Notes: generated by a model from the letters alone, not told the origin. A DNA stretch of 64,000 nucleotides from Gilliamella bombi (GCF_900103255.1 NZ_FMWS01000014.1:62001-126000); one strand, 5' to 3'; positions 31,215 through 43,388 are shown, counted from the first letter of the stretch. A program made the numbers and translations.

Positions 31215-31679
31215 ATGAACACATATGCTATGAATATTTGGATTGATGCTGATGCCTGCCCTAACCCAATTAAAGAGATTTTATATCGAGTTGCAAATCG
31301 AAAAGCAATAAATACAACATTAATTGCAAATCAATGTTTAACTATCCCCTTGTCACCTTATATTAAAACTTTATTAGTTGAAAAAGGATTTGATGTAGCA
31401 GATAGAAAAATAATTGAGTCGGTTCAAAAAAATGATTTAGTTATTACCTCAGACATTCCACTTGCATCTGAAGTTTTAAATAAAAATGCATTAGTGCTCA
31501 CGCCACGAGGTGAACAATATACACTAGATACAATTAAAGAACGATTAATTATGAGAGATTTTATGGAAACCATGCGAGCAAGTGGAATACAATCTAAAGG
31601 TTCAGCTCCATTTTCCAGCAAAGACCGAGAAAAATTTGCTAATCAGCTTGATATATTACTTAATTCAACATCGAAATGA
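31215..31679 (+). CDS. yaiI: YaiI/YqxD-family protein (DUF188)
   Basis: A 154-residue protein of the UPF0178/YaiI family, PIN-like, with the acidic motif IWIDADACPNPIKEILYR at the start, DLVITSDIPLASEVL in the middle and the conserved MRDFMETMRASGIQ near the end. Several Asp residues could bind metal in a nuclease-like site, but no activity is established. Start choice is uncertain: ATG 31215 or ATG 31230, the latter beginning directly at MNIWIDADA as in homologues; neither has a strong ribosome site. It is convergent with recO. Confidence 0.88.
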   Translation: MNTYAMNIWIDADACPNPIKEILYRVANRKAINTTLIANQCLTIPLSPYIKTLLVEKGFDVADRKIIESVQKNDLVITSDIPLASEVLNKNALVLTPRGEQYTLDTIKERLIMRDFMETMRASGIQSKGSAPFSSKDREKFANQLDILLNSTSK

Positions 31680-31720
31680 ATTTAATAACTCTTTTAAATC
31701 GAGCAGCCAAATTAGCAAAA

Positions 31721-32413
31721 CTAAATTTTTAGAAATAGCTCTCTGCTTTTGAATGGTTTTGATCCTACATAAGGTTTCAACGCCATCCTAGTAAAGCGTT
31801 TAGCTGCTTTTAACGTATCGATATTATCAAATTGACGTTTTCCTAAAGCTAAAACCTGCTCGCCAGTAAAGCTGATGCTATTTTGTAATAAACTACTGAT
31901 AAATCCTTTTTCCGATTGATATTGATAATGCATCGATTTAACAATGTCATCGCCAGTTACACAGCAGTGAAAAAAATCAACGTGATATCCTAAATTTTCT
32001 AATAACGATAATTCAAAAGCTCGCAACACATTTTCAGCAGGAACCTGTTGGGCTAATTGTTGCAGACTTTTTAGATAATCATCAAAAAGAGTTGGCATTT
32101 CTGCTTCTGCAACTAAAACTCGATGTAATAGTTCATTTAAATAAAATGCGCTATACAAAAAAACAGATACCAATGGCAATGCAAGCGACATAGCTTCAAC
32201 TTGACGCAATGTTTTTATTTCACCTTGACCTGAGTATTGCACAATAAGTGGAGTAAAAGGTTGCAACATACCTTTCAAGGCAGAGCTTTTTCGTTTAGCA
32301 CCTTTAGCTAATACCTTTACTTTTCCGATATTTTCAACAAATAGATCGACTAATAAACTAGTTTCAGTATAAGAACGAGTATGTAGTATAAATGCTCTTT
32401 GCCAATTTTCCAT
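31721..32413 (-). CDS. recO: Recombination mediator RecO
   Basis: RecO works with RecR to load RecA on SSB-coated gaps. The 230-residue protein starts with the OB-fold (WQRAFILHTRSYTETSLLVDLF) and has the conserved GAKRKSSALKGMLQPF loop and RQVEA motif, followed by a helical domain. The E. coli protein is 242. It has no clear zinc-binding Cys cluster, as in enteric RecO. The gene stands alone here, not beside era-rnc. Confidence 0.94.
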   Translation of the reverse strand: MENWQRAFILHTRSYTETSLLVDLFVENIGKVKVLAKGAKRKSSALKGMLQPFTPLIVQYSGQGEIKTLRQVEAMSLALPLVSVFLYSAFYLNELLHRVLVAEAEMPTLFDDYLKSLQQLAQQVPAENVLRAFELSLLENLGYHVDFFHCCVTGDDIVKSMHYQYQSEKGFISSLLQNSISFTGEQVLALGKRQFDNIDTLKAAKRFTRMALKPYVGSKPFKSRELFLKI

Positions 32414-32569
32414 TCAAAATACCTTTCAATCATACTACCGTTTTTTGATTAATAAATTGTATCTGAGTAAAATTTAGATAAATCTATGAAATTTTCAACT
32501 GAAATTTAACTAAAGATCCGATATAATCAATGCAAACAATAAGATTATAGGATAAATAAAAGACAAGCT

Positions 32570-34198
32570 ATGGAACTTTTTTCAATAATTTTACTTTTGG
32601 TATTAATTGTATCACTTTCTGGTGTCGTTGTTAAAATGTTACCAATTCAAATTCCACTACCTTTAATGCAAATATTATTAGGTTGCATATTGGCGGCATT
32701 TAATGTTTATGTAGAATTTGATCCAAAACTATTTCTGGTTTTATTTATTCCTCCTTTACTTTTTGCTGATGGACGCAAAACATCAGTAAAAGACTTCATA
32801 TACAATGGTAGAGAAATTGTCGGATTGGCTTTAGTTTTAGTTGTTATCTCTATTATAGCATTAGGTTATATTCTGCATTGGATATTACCAAATGTTGAAT
32901 TAGCTGCAGGTTTAGCTTTAGCTGCTGTATTATCTCCAACCGACGCAGTTGCATTAGGTGGAATTGTTGGTAAAGGCCGTATCGAAAAAGAGAAGATGGA
33001 AATCATTGAAGGTGAAGCATTAATGAATGATGCTTCAGGTCTGGTGTCTTTGAATTTTGCTATTGCTATTGCAGTTGGTGATGCAGTATTTAACATCTTT
33101 GATGTTAGCGTACAATTTTTTATAGTTGCTATTGGTGGCTTGGCTATTGGCGTTTTATTTACTTGGTTATATGCACGTATTTTGCGTAAAATAAATCAGC
33201 TGACTCACAATGATCCTGCTATTCAAATAGTATTACTATTTTTACTTCCTTTTGCCGCTTATATCATTGCTGAGGAATGTCATTGTTCTGGTATTTTAGC
33301 AGCAGTAAGTGCAGGTATGACAGTGAACCATTCTGGTATGATGCGAAACGCACCTTTAACTGCACGTTTGCAATCAGATAGTACATGGTCAATGTTAACC
33401 TTTGTGTTTAATGGATTTGTATTTGTTTTATTAGGTATTCAGTTACCAAGCATTTTTAATAATACTTTTGTAGAAAACCAGATCGACACTTCGATTGAGG
33501 TATGGCAATTATGTTTAATTGTTCTATTTGTTTTTGCTGTATTGATGGGAACTCGATTTGCTTGGTTATGGGCGATGAAGCATATGCCTACAATGCCATT
33601 TGGAACCAAAAGACCTCTTGCATTCAGATCCTATTCAAACCGAGACCTGCTTATTTCAACATTTGCAGGAGTTCGAGGAGCCATCACTTTAGCTGGTGTA
33701 TTGTCTATTCCAATGACGATTAGTGGTCGTTATCAACTTGTTTTTATTGCAGCAGGTATTATTTTAATTTCATTGATTGTTGCTGTGATCATATTACCTA
33801 TCTTATTACGAGGTAGTGTTATTTTAGATAATTCAGAACAAACAAATGAAATTTTAACTGTAAAAGGTCATATGGCTGAAGAGGCAATTGTAAGCCTAGA
33901 AAAAATGCAAAATAATTTGTTGCAAGAAACAGCTGAAGACCGAGTAGATCAAGAAATTATTCATGAAGTCGGCTCACGTGTTATCGGTTCGCTAAGGCGC
34001 AGAACCGGCCTTAAAGATTTAGAACAAAAATCTCTTGAAGCAGAAAATCTAGAAAGACGTATGCGTTTAGTTGCTATAGGTGCAGAACGTACTGCTCTTT
34101 TACAAATGAAAGTTCGTAATGAGGTTAGTGAAGAGGTTTTTGAACATTTGAATACCGACTTGGATATTTATGAAAAAATGATTTCTGGGGATGCATAA
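32570..34198 (+). CDS. yjcE: CPA1-family Na+/H+ antiporter (YjcE-like)
   Basis: A 542-residue membrane antiporter, closely similar to E. coli YjcE (549). It has the signature FVLLGIQLP, ALAAVLSPTDAVALGGIVGKG and GEALMNDASGLVSLNFA motifs of the CPA1 Na+/H+ exchanger core with about 12 hydrophobic segments, ending in a cytosolic helical tail of about 120 residues rich in Glu and Arg. It likely exchanges Na+ or K+ for protons at the inner membrane. Its stop codon abuts the ATG of ubiT, so the two are co-translated. Confidence 0.93.
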   Translation: MELFSIILLLVLIVSLSGVVVKMLPIQIPLPLMQILLGCILAAFNVYVEFDPKLFLVLFIPPLLFADGRKTSVKDFIYNGREIVGLALVLVVISIIALGYILHWILPNVELAAGLALAAVLSPTDAVALGGIVGKGRIEKEKMEIIEGEALMNDASGLVSLNFAIAIAVGDAVFNIFDVSVQFFIVAIGGLAIGVLFTWLYARILRKINQLTHNDPAIQIVLLFLLPFAAYIIAEECHCSGILAAVSAGMTVNHSGMMRNAPLTARLQSDSTWSMLTFVFNGFVFVLLGIQLPSIFNNTFVENQIDTSIEVWQLCLIVLFVFAVLMGTRFAWLWAMKHMPTMPFGTKRPLAFRSYSNRDLLISTFAGVRGAITLAGVLSIPMTISGRYQLVFIAAGIILISLIVAVIILPILLRGSVILDNSEQTNEILTVKGHMAEEAIVSLEKMQNNLLQETAEDRVDQEIIHEVGSRVIGSLRRRTGLKDLEQKSLEAENLERRMRLVAIGAERTALLQMKVRNEVSEEVFEHLNTDLDIYEKMISGDA

Positions 34199-34705
34199 AT
34201 GATTGGAGAAAAAAGCCAAATTCTAAACAAAATTCATTCACAGTTTGTCAATAAAGCGCCCCATATTTTGGGGCTTACCTTACAATACATTCCTTTTAAT
34301 GTCAAAAAACAAACCATAGAACAATTATTGAAATTACAATTTGAACATTCTCTACAAGATGGTGATCTAGATTTTTTAGAAAATCGTTGGCTTAAAATTC
34401 AAGTTACTGATCTGGAGCTTGTGTGGTTTGTTAGTTTAATCGATAACAAATTAGTTGTTAGCCGGGAAGAAATTGCTGATGTAAGCTTTATAGGTAATGC
34501 TAATGATTTGATTATGATAGCAACTAGACGACAAGATCCCGATTCACTATTTTTTCAACGTCGCTTGATTGTTGAAGGTGATACTGAATTGGGGTTATAT
34601 GTAAAAAATTTAATGGATTCTATTGAGTTAGAAGTTATGCCAAAATTTTTAAGGCTAACACTCGAAAAACTAGCAGATATTATCGAAAGTGCACCAACTA
34701 ATTAA
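34199..34705 (+). CDS. ubiT: O2-independent ubiquinone synthesis accessory factor UbiT
   Basis: UbiT is an SCP2-domain lipid-binding protein that supports ubiquinone synthesis without oxygen along with UbiU and UbiV. The 168-residue protein matches E. coli UbiT/YhbT over nearly its whole length: LQDGDLDFLENRWLKI, RRQDPDSLFFQRRLIVEGDT, then ELGLYVKNLMDSIELE. It starts at the base after the yjcE stop codon. UbiU and UbiV are not in this window. It fits the anaerobic theme shown by fnr and the reductase cluster. Confidence 0.9.
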   Translation: MIGEKSQILNKIHSQFVNKAPHILGLTLQYIPFNVKKQTIEQLLKLQFEHSLQDGDLDFLENRWLKIQVTDLELVWFVSLIDNKLVVSREEIADVSFIGNANDLIMIATRRQDPDSLFFQRRLIVEGDTELGLYVKNLMDSIELEVMPKFLRLTLEKLADIIESAPTN

Positions 34706-34918
34706 GAATAAATTATACTCATTTTAAATCATTCAAAATGTTTATTCTGTGTAATGATAGATTTCATTGAAAATTTTGAATTGATTAATTTCTATCTTGT
34801 AAATAATAGATTATTCTAACCCCCCATATAAAATGGGGAAAAGAAGCTGATTATTTTGAGTATATATAATGAAATTTATGAGTTTCTTTACAGAAAACAT
34901 AAAATATATGGTTACAAA

Positions 34919-36364
34919 ATGAAAAATAACCAAGAACAGCCAAGCTTTTACTTCCACGATTATGAAACATTTGGAACTCATCCTGCATTAGATCGCCCTG
35001 CTCAATTTGCTGGAATTCGAACTGATGAGAATTTTAATATTATTGAAGATCCTTTGGTTATATATTGTTGTCAAGCTCAAGACTATCTACCCAATCCAGA
35101 AGCGGTACTAATTACTGGCATAACACCTCAAGAAACTAATAACAAAGGAGTTTGTGAAGCTGAATTTACTCGACAAATTCATCAAGCTTTTAGCAAACCT
35201 AATACTTGTATTTTAGGATATAACAATATTCGTTTTGATGATGAAGTAACGCGTAATCTTTTATATCGTAATTTTTATGACCCTTATACTTATTGTTGGC
35301 AACACAACAATTCAAGATGGGATCTACTTGATGTAGTTCGTGCTTGTTATGCGCTAAGACCAGAAGGAATTAATTGGCCAACTAATGATGAAGGTCTACC
35401 AAGTTTTCGTTTAGAACATCTAACAAAAGCAAATAACATTAAGCATAAACATGCACATGATGCAATGTCTGATGTTCATGCAACTATAGCAATGGCTAAA
35501 TTAATAAAAGAAAAACAACCAAAACTGTTTAATTATTTTTTCTCATTACGTAAAAAAAATAAAGTTGCTGAACTTATTGATGTAGTTAATATGACGCCAA
35601 TAGTTCATGTATCAGGCATGTTAGGTAGCCATCGTGGTAATCTATCTTTAGTTTCACCTATAATTTGGCATCCAGTACAAAATAGTGCCGCTGTTATTTG
35701 CGATTTAACTGGAGATATAGATCTCTTAATCGATCTACCTGTTGAGCAAATAAAGGAAAGGCTCTACACCAAAACTAAAGATCTACAATTAGGTGAATCA
35801 CGAATACCTTTAAAATTGGTTCATACCAATAAATGTCCTGTTATTGCACCATTAAAAACATTATTACCTGAAAATGCTGAACGGTTTAACATTGATATAG
35901 AGCAATGTTTAATAAACCAACATAAATTGTTAGAAAATCAAAATTTATTACAAAATAAAATACAGACGTTATTTAATATTGATAATAATAGTCCTATTAA
36001 TACTATTAACGCTGATGTTGATGCTCAAATTTATGGAAAATTTCTAAATAACCAAGATAAGTTACGCTGCGAGACTATTCGAACAACTCCAATTCATCTA
36101 TTAGATAGTTTATCATTAACGTTTGATGATCCTCGTTTACCAACACTATTTTTTCGTTATAAAGCGCGAAATTACCCACAAACATTAACAGAGCATGAAC
36201 AGATTATTTGGAAAGATTATTGTCGCGATAAACTCAACACCCCAAAAATTCAAGATTACTTATTAATATTAGAACAATATGCTGAAACTTATATTCAGCA
36301 ACCAGAAAAACTAGCAATAATTAAACAACTTTATCATTACTGCCATTATTTAGTTGGTAATTAA
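34919..36364 (+). CDS. sbcB: Exodeoxyribonuclease I
   Basis: ExoI degrades single-stranded DNA 3' to 5' and interacts with SSB. The protein is 481 residues from ATG 34919 (E. coli 475). The DEDDh exonuclease motifs are FYFHDYETFG (Asp and Glu near residue 15), LGYNNIRFDDEVTRNLLYRN, and the KHAHDAMSDVHATIAMAK motif III with its catalytic His and Asp. An earlier TTG at 34856 is in frame but the extension is not conserved. A GC hairpin (34822-34838) lies upstream. It is monocistronic. Confidence 0.95.
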   Translation: MKNNQEQPSFYFHDYETFGTHPALDRPAQFAGIRTDENFNIIEDPLVIYCCQAQDYLPNPEAVLITGITPQETNNKGVCEAEFTRQIHQAFSKPNTCILGYNNIRFDDEVTRNLLYRNFYDPYTYCWQHNNSRWDLLDVVRACYALRPEGINWPTNDEGLPSFRLEHLTKANNIKHKHAHDAMSDVHATIAMAKLIKEKQPKLFNYFFSLRKKNKVAELIDVVNMTPIVHVSGMLGSHRGNLSLVSPIIWHPVQNSAAVICDLTGDIDLLIDLPVEQIKERLYTKTKDLQLGESRIPLKLVHTNKCPVIAPLKTLLPENAERFNIDIEQCLINQHKLLENQNLLQNKIQTLFNIDNNSPINTINADVDAQIYGKFLNNQDKLRCETIRTTPIHLLDSLSLTFDDPRLPTLFFRYKARNYPQTLTEHEQIIWKDYCRDKLNTPKIQDYLLILEQYAETYIQQPEKLAIIKQLYHYCHYLVGN

Positions 36365-36452
36365 TTTTGACGAGCGTATCATATAGACAAATAACTTTAT
36401 GTCACTCTAGCATCCGTCATAATTTATAATTAAGATTAATAGCATTTACGTT

Positions 36453-36904
36453 ATGAAACATTTTCTAGCTAAGCACGCCACCATCAGACATAGACTATAT
36501 TCTTTATACTATACTTTTTTTAGTTATGGTCGTGGATTGGTCATATTAACTCTTTGTTTATGGGTAGGTAATATTATTTCTAAAATATTACCTATAATAA
36601 TTCCTGGCAGTATTATTGGTTTATTGATCCTGTTCTTTTTACTTGCATTTCAGTTAATTCCCACTTGCTGGATCAAAAATAGCTGTAATCTATTCATGCG
36701 TTACATGACATTATTATTTATTCCTGCAGCAATGGGGATTATGGATAATTATTCACTTTTATTACAAAATTGGGTTCCGATTATATTTGGCTGTGTAGGT
36801 GGTTCTCTTATTGTATTGCTTCTAACCGCATTTTTAACAGAACAATGTCATAAAATCGCAGCAAAAAATTCAATTTCATCACCAAAAGATGAGGTCAATC
36901 AGCC

Positions 36905-36908
<4 letters not shown>
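36453..36908 (+). CDS. CidA/LrgA-family holin-like protein
   Basis: A 151-residue protein with four hydrophobic segments of the CidA/LrgA family (E. coli YohJ). The motif IPGSIIGLLILFFLLAFQLIP and the MRYMTLLFIPAAMGIMDN block are characteristic. It overlaps the next gene by 4 bases (ATGA), forming a pair as in yohJ-yohK or lrgAB/cidAB. Family members influence murein hydrolase activity and cell lysis, or carry pyruvate. The N-terminal 20 or so residues are longer than usual for YohJ. Confidence 0.87.
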
Positions 36909-38243
<1,335 letters not shown>

Positions 38244-38263
38244 CCATCCTAAATAACAAAAAA

Positions 38264-38302
38264 TTGTAAAAACTTTCAGGAAAGTGCATCTTTAAGTATA
38301 AA
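38264..38302 (+). repeat. Repeat B, copy 2
   Basis: It shares the 14-base palindrome ACTTTCAGGAAAGT (38272-38285) and flanks with 22538-22577. It lies about 120 bases upstream of artP. Confidence 0.65.
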
Positions 38303-38405
38303 AACCAGACAAAAGAGAACTTGTCTAATAAATTAGATTGCATTTTTATGCAGAAAAAAGTAATATTTAATCAAATTTAGCATCAAGAAAAATGTATAAC
38401 TAACA

Positions 38406-39134
38406 ATGAATATTGAATTAAACCATATTAACTGTTTTTATGGTAAACATCAGGCTTTAAATGATGTTTCACTCTGTTATCCACTTGGTGAAACCATTGT
38501 TTTACTTGGTCAAAGTGGAGCAGGAAAAAGCTCTTTATTAAAAGTATTTAATTTACTTGAAATACCTAAATCAGGGCAGATGACTATTGCTAACACCCAT
38601 TTTGATTTTTCTGAAAAAATCAGTGAATCAACAATTAGACATCTCCGTAAAAATGTAGGCATGGTATTTCAAAACTATAATTTATGGCCGCATTTGACGG
38701 TACTAGAAAATTTGATTGAAGCTCCTTGCCAAGTATTAAAGTTATCTAAAAAAGAAGCTTGCGATAAAGCAATGGCAATATTACAAAGATTGCAAATTGA
38801 TGATATGGCACAACGCTACCCGCTTCACCTCTCAGGTGGGCAACAGCAACGTGTAGCTATTGCTAGAGCGTTAATGATGGAACCTCAAATACTATTATTC
38901 GATGAACCTACAGCAGCATTAGATCCAGCAATTACATCGCAAATTGCCGAAATTATCAATGAGCTATCTCAAACAGGTATTACACAAATTATAGTTACGC
39001 ATGAAGTTGATTTTGCACGCAAAATTGCTTCACAAGTAATTTATATGGAGCAAGGTAAAATTATTGAGCGAGGACAACTCGAATGTTTTGCTCATCCTAA
39101 AACTGAAGAGTTTAAAGCTTATTTGTCACATTAA
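38406..39134 (+). CDS. artP: Arginine ABC transporter ATPase ArtP
   Basis: The ATPase of an arginine-type amino-acid importer. The 242-residue protein has Walker [11 protein letters not shown] near residue 35, the Q-loop [12 protein letters not shown], the [15 protein letters not shown] signature near residue 140, Walker [13 protein letters not shown], and the switch His in THEVDFAR. It is first of the artP-artJ-artQ-artM group with enteric gene order. Confidence 0.93.
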   Translation: MNIELNHINCFYGKHQALNDVSLCYPLGETIVLLGQSGAGKSSLLKVFNLLEIPKSGQMTIANTHFDFSEKISESTIRHLRKNVGMVFQNYNLWPHLTVLENLIEAPCQVLKLSKKEACDKAMAILQRLQIDDMAQRYPLHLSGGQQQRVAIARALMMEPQILLFDEPTAALDPAITSQIAEIINELSQTGITQIIVTHEVDFARKIASQVIYMEQGKIIERGQLECFAHPKTEEFKAYLSH

Positions 39135-39157
39135 TTAAAATAAAATTAGGTGGATAT

Positions 39158-39892
39158 ATGAAAAAAACGTTACTAGCCATTTGTCTTGCAGGAACTGCTT
39201 TTGTAGCTCAAGCAGCAGACACCTTAACAATCGGAACAGAAGCAACTTATGCGCCTTTTGAATTTACTAATGAAAAAAATGAAATCATCGGCTTTGATAT
39301 TGATGTGATTAATAAGATTTGTGATGAAATAAAAGTTTCATGCAAAATTGTCAATCAATCATTTGATGGTTTAATTCCTAGCTTAAAAACTCGTCGAATT
39401 GATGCTGCTATAGCCGGAATTGATATTACGCCAGAACGACAAAAACAAGTTGATTTTACTAAAATTTATTATGATGATAGCTCAATCCAATTTGTTACAT
39501 TGAAAGATACATTGACTAGTCTCGATCAACTAAAAGGTAAACGAGTTGGTCTACAAAAAGGAACAACTTATCCTAAATATTTAAGTGATAAATTCCCAGA
39601 TATGAAAGCGGTTAGCTATGATAGTTATCAGTACGCTATTTTAGATTTAAAAGCGAAGAGAATTGATGCAATAGTTTCAAGCTCAATCGTAGCTGGCGAA
39701 TGGCTAGGCAAAGAGGCAGATATTGTTGCTTTAAGCGATAAAATCACTGACCACGACTATTTTGGTGAAGGTTTAGGAATTGCTATCCGTAAGGGGAACG
39801 AAAAATTACTTAACCAATTTGATCAAGCAATAGATAAATTAAAAGCTAACGGTGAGTTAGATGCTATCTATAAAAAATGGTTTAATAAATAA
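39158..39892 (+). CDS. artJ: Arginine-binding periplasmic protein (ArtJ/ArtI type)
   Basis: A 244-residue periplasmic binding protein. The signal peptide is residues 1-19 (cleaved after AQA). The mature part starts with TLTIGTEATYAPFEFTNEKNEIIGFDIDVI and contains the PSLKTRRIDAAIAGIDITPERQKQVDF block typical of ArtI/ArtJ. It binds Arg and related basic amino acids and hands them to ArtQM. It follows artP by 23 bases; a terminator after it should leave more artJ mRNA than artQM mRNA. ArtI and ArtJ cannot be told apart by sequence alone. Confidence 0.88.
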   Translation: MKKTLLAICLAGTAFVAQAADTLTIGTEATYAPFEFTNEKNEIIGFDIDVINKICDEIKVSCKIVNQSFDGLIPSLKTRRIDAAIAGIDITPERQKQVDFTKIYYDDSSIQFVTLKDTLTSLDQLKGKRVGLQKGTTYPKYLSDKFPDMKAVSYDSYQYAILDLKAKRIDAIVSSSIVAGEWLGKEADIVALSDKITDHDYFGEGLGIAIRKGNEKLLNQFDQAIDKLKANGELDAIYKKWFNK

Positions 39893-39926
39893 ACTATATT
39901 TTTAAATAAATATAACAATGATAATC

Positions 39927-39960
39927 TCGCCGCATTATCTTGCGGCGAATTTATTTTTTA
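39927..39960 (+). terminator. Terminator between artJ and artQ
   Basis: TCGCCGCA (39927-39934) pairs with TGCGGCGA (39941-39948), followed by a T-rich run. It lies 35 bases after artJ and 20 bases before artQ, so it can set binding-protein excess over permease. Confidence 0.85.
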
Positions 39961-39979
39961 AAGTAACCTTGGTTTTTTT

Positions 39980-40753
39980 ATGTTTGATTTTTTTGCAAAT
40001 AAAATGATATGGATCTCATCGTTAATGGATGGGTATATTTTGCCGCTTATACAAGCAACAGGTATCACATTATCATTGGCCTTTGTATCATTAATTATCG
40101 GAATTGTTTTCGCTTTAATTTTCTCAATACTAGAATCTGTTCCATTTAAACCCGTTGCGTGGGCAATGTCCTTATTTAACTTAACAATTCGCGCGTTACC
40201 TGAATTATTAATTGTGGTAGCTATTTATAACGGATTACCACTATTATTAATATTATTAAATGATGGTTTCACAATCGATCTTTATTATTTGTCGTTGACG
40301 ATACAATTAGATATTCAAGATTTTAATATTAGTCCTTTTTTATGCGGTGTTGCAGCACTATCACTTTTATACGCTGTTTATGCCTCTCAAACGTTACGCG
40401 GTGCATTTAAAGCAATTTCTAACGGACAAAAACAAGCAGCTCAAGTACTTGGGTTAAGTAAATCACGCACGTTTCTTCGTATTATAATGCCACAAATGTG
40501 GCGTCATGCCTTGCCTGGATTAAGTAATCAGTGGTTAATTTTGTTAAAAGACACCGCATTAGTTTCAGCAATTGCAATTGATGATTTAATGATGCAAACC
40601 AAAACTATCATCGCGCGAACCAACCAACCTTTTTTATGGTATTTTGTTGCAATGATCATTTATCTAATTATCTCAATTTTAAGTCAAAAGGTTATAACGC
40701 GTATTGAAAAACGCTCAACCTATTTTGAACAACCTACATCAGCGAAAAGTTAG
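39980..40753 (+). CDS. artQ: Arginine ABC transporter permease ArtQ
   Basis: A 257-residue inner-membrane permease of the HisMQ type. Long matches to ArtQ include FNLTIRALPELLIVVAIYNG, DIQDFNISPFLCGVAALSLLYAVYASQTLRGAFKAI and the EAA-like loop QAAQVLGLSKSRTFLRIIMPQMWRHALPG. It is paired with artM 12 bases downstream. The N-terminus is slightly longer than in E. coli; ATG 40001 is an alternative start. Confidence 0.92.
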   Translation: MFDFFANKMIWISSLMDGYILPLIQATGITLSLAFVSLIIGIVFALIFSILESVPFKPVAWAMSLFNLTIRALPELLIVVAIYNGLPLLLILLNDGFTIDLYYLSLTIQLDIQDFNISPFLCGVAALSLLYAVYASQTLRGAFKAISNGQKQAAQVLGLSKSRTFLRIIMPQMWRHALPGLSNQWLILLKDTALVSAIAIDDLMMQTKTIIARTNQPFLWYFVAMIIYLIISILSQKVITRIEKRSTYFEQPTSAKS

Positions 40754-40765
40754 TAAGGCCGTATT

Positions 40766-41443
40766 ATGTCTGATAATTTTATTCATTACCTTAACATCAT
40801 TGCCCAAGGTTTACCCGATACATTAAGTTTAGGTATTTTGGGTATTTTATCTGCTGGATTGATTGCTGCTTGTCTTTCATGTCTATTGTCATTAAATCAC
40901 TTTATATTAAATAAAGTTATACGCACATATGTCATTATATTTACAGGTACACCTTTACTAGTACAACTTTTACTAATTTATTATGGGCCATCACAATTTA
41001 GAGATATTTTAATCAAAATACCGACGTTTTATAACATTATTTCTTCGCCTTGGTTTTGTGCCTATTTAGCATTAACACTCAATAGTGCCGCCTATACAAC
41101 TCAAATTTTTTATGGTTCATTAAAAGCCTTACCTAAAGGACAGTGGCAAGCTTGTGAAGCACTTGGCATGAATAAAAAACAAACTTTAAAAGTTGTTTTG
41201 CCTTATGCATTAAAAAGAGCCCTTTCGACTTATTCAAATGAAGTTGTCTTTGTAGTAAAAGGCACAGCATTAGCGTCAATGATTCCTGTTATGGATGTTA
41301 TGGGCTACAGCAATGAATTGAATGCGGATTATTATGATTTCACTATTTTTATTGCTGCTGGGTTAATATATCTCTTGATAAATGGTTTACTTAGCACCAT
41401 TATGAGGATTATAGAGAAAAAAGCCCTCAAATTTGAAAACTAA
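40766..41443 (+). CDS. artM: Arginine ABC transporter permease ArtM
   Basis: A 225-residue permease matching Art[21 protein letters not shown], the [34 protein letters not shown] loop, and [16 protein letters not shown]. It forms the membrane channel with ArtQ. It ends one base before the uvrC ATG, which suggests read-through into uvrC. Confidence 0.93.
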   Translation: MSDNFIHYLNIIAQGLPDTLSLGILGILSAGLIAACLSCLLSLNHFILNKVIRTYVIIFTGTPLLVQLLLIYYGPSQFRDILIKIPTFYNIISSPWFCAYLALTLNSAAYTTQIFYGSLKALPKGQWQACEALGMNKKQTLKVVLPYALKRALSTYSNEVVFVVKGTALASMIPVMDVMGYSNELNADYYDFTIFIAAGLIYLLINGLLSTIMRIIEKKALKFEN

Positions 41444-41444
41444 T

Positions 41445-43280
41445 ATGAGCCAATTTGATTCAGCATCTTTTTTAAAAACAGTCCCACATAAGCCGGGAAT
41501 TTATCAAATGTTTAATGATAAACAGACGATTATTTATGTGGGAAAGGCTAAAGATCTTAATAATCGTTTAAAAAGTTACTTTAATAATAGTAAAAAAACG
41601 CTAAAAACGGATATGCTCGTTAGTCATATCCATCATATTGAATTTACAATTACCAATACCGAAACCGAAGCCTTACTGCTTGAACAGACTTATATTAAAA
41701 AGTATCAACCACGATACAATGTACTGTTAAAAGATGACAAAAGTTACCCATTTATAAAGTTAAGCAAAGAACAACATCCGCAATTGTCTCTTTATCGTGG
41801 TGCGGTCAATCGAAAAAAAGATGAATTTTTTGGCCCTTATCCAAGTGGATATGCAGTAAAGCAAATATTGGCTTTATTACAAAAAACATTTCCAATAAGA
41901 CAGTGTTTAAATTCAACCTATCGCAACCGAACTCGCCCCTGCCTACAATATCAGATTAAACGTTGCTTAGGGCCTTGTGTGTCTGGATTAGTCAGTGATG
42001 AAGATTACCTAGAACAAGTTAACTATGTTAGATTATTTTTATATGGTCAATCAGATCAGATAATACAAAAAATAACTGAAGATATGCAAAAAGCTAGTAG
42101 CGAACTCAACTTTGAAAAAGCAGTAGTTTTGCGTGATCAACTACAAGCAATAAAGCATATCAATGAAAAACAAGCAATATACAATAATAATGATAATCTT
42201 GATGTTATTGGATTCCATTATGAATTAGGATTAGCTTGTATCTATGTACTGTTTATTCGTAATGGGCAAACTTTTGGTCATCGATCATACTTTCCTAAAG
42301 TACCATCAAATACAGAACTAGAAGAAGTTATAGAAACTTTTTTAGGACAATTTTATCTACAAGGTAATCAGAATAGAAATATTCCGAGAAAAATTTTACT
42401 TAATTTTTCATTATCAGATAAACAACCAATGGAAGAGACACTGTCACTTATTGCAGAGCATCAAGTTAAACTCATTGATGAACCTAAAGGAGATAATCTT
42501 AAATTACTCAATATTGCAACAGTAAACGCTCAAACTGAAGTTAAAAATAAGCTATTAGAAAATTCCACAATAAAACAACGATATGACGCATTAAAATCTT
42601 TTTTGGGAATCGATAAAATTAACCGAATGGAATGTTTTGATATCAGCCACTTTATGGGTAAAAACACGATTGCATCTTGTGTTGTATTTGATGATAAAGG
42701 ACCTGTTAAATCTGAATTCCGTCGTTATAATATTACTGGTATCACACCTGGCGATGATTATGCGGCAATGGAACAAGTCTTAACGCGTCGTTACAGTAAA
42801 AAAGAACTACCCGATGAAAAAGTTCCTGATATTATTTTTATTGACGGTGGTAAAGGGCAACTTAATCAAGCTCTAAAGGTATTTGAACAATTAGAGGTAA
42901 ATTGGAACAAAAATCATCCTATACTAATTGGTGTTGCTAAAGGAGCTGATCGTAAAGAAGGATTAGAAACCCTCTTTTTTGAAGCTCATGGTACAGGACA
43001 TTATCTTGATGATCACTCCCCTGCACTATTACTCATTCAGCAAATAAGAAATGCATCACATGATCATGCTATTGTTGGTCAACGTAAAAAAGGGACAAAA
43101 CAATTAACCGACAGCGCCTTAGAACATATTGAAGGTATTGGCGCTAAAAGGCGTCAAGCACTACTGAAACATTTTGGTGGATTAAGAGAGTTAAAAAATG
43201 CCAGTATTGATGAAATAGCGCAAGTACAAGGTATATCAAAACAATTAGCTGAAAAAATTTATCTAAATTTACAACAATAA
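41445..43280 (+). CDS. uvrC: UvrABC excinuclease subunit C
   Basis: UvrC makes both incisions in nucleotide excision repair. The 611-residue protein begins at ATG 41445, matching the E. coli N-terminus; a TTG at 41433 inside artM is not needed. Domains: GIY-YIG nuclease (residues about 15-90; [22 protein letters not shown]), a Cys motif with [15 protein letters not shown] near 163-177, UVR at about 200-235, the RNase H-like 5' nuclease (ECFDISH, DGGKGQL) and C-terminal HhH repeats. pgsA follows after 108 bases. Confidence 0.95.
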   Translation: MSQFDSASFLKTVPHKPGIYQMFNDKQTIIYVGKAKDLNNRLKSYFNNSKKTLKTDMLVSHIHHIEFTITNTETEALLLEQTYIKKYQPRYNVLLKDDKSYPFIKLSKEQHPQLSLYRGAVNRKKDEFFGPYPSGYAVKQILALLQKTFPIRQCLNSTYRNRTRPCLQYQIKRCLGPCVSGLVSDEDYLEQVNYVRLFLYGQSDQIIQKITEDMQKASSELNFEKAVVLRDQLQAIKHINEKQAIYNNNDNLDVIGFHYELGLACIYVLFIRNGQTFGHRSYFPKVPSNTELEEVIETFLGQFYLQGNQNRNIPRKILLNFSLSDKQPMEETLSLIAEHQVKLIDEPKGDNLKLLNIATVNAQTEVKNKLLENSTIKQRYDALKSFLGIDKINRMECFDISHFMGKNTIASCVVFDDKGPVKSEFRRYNITGITPGDDYAAMEQVLTRRYSKKELPDEKVPDIIFIDGGKGQLNQALKVFEQLEVNWNKNHPILIGVAKGADRKEGLETLFFEAHGTGHYLDDHSPALLLIQQIRNASHDHAIVGQRKKGTKQLTDSALEHIEGIGAKRRQALLKHFGGLRELKNASIDEIAQVQGISKQLAEKIYLNLQQ

Positions 43281-43388
43281 CCCATTGAAAAAATAACATA
43301 TTTCAGGCAACATAATCATTAAGAAAATACTGTTTTTTATTAATCTATAATGCATTGATTAATAAAATAAAAAAAGAGCTTTTGTCAC

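Noticed and set aside
34822-34838. CCCCAT/ATGGGG hairpin before sbcB as a terminator
   Set aside because: Neither strand has a T run after the stem; it may be an mRNA structure but there is no further support.
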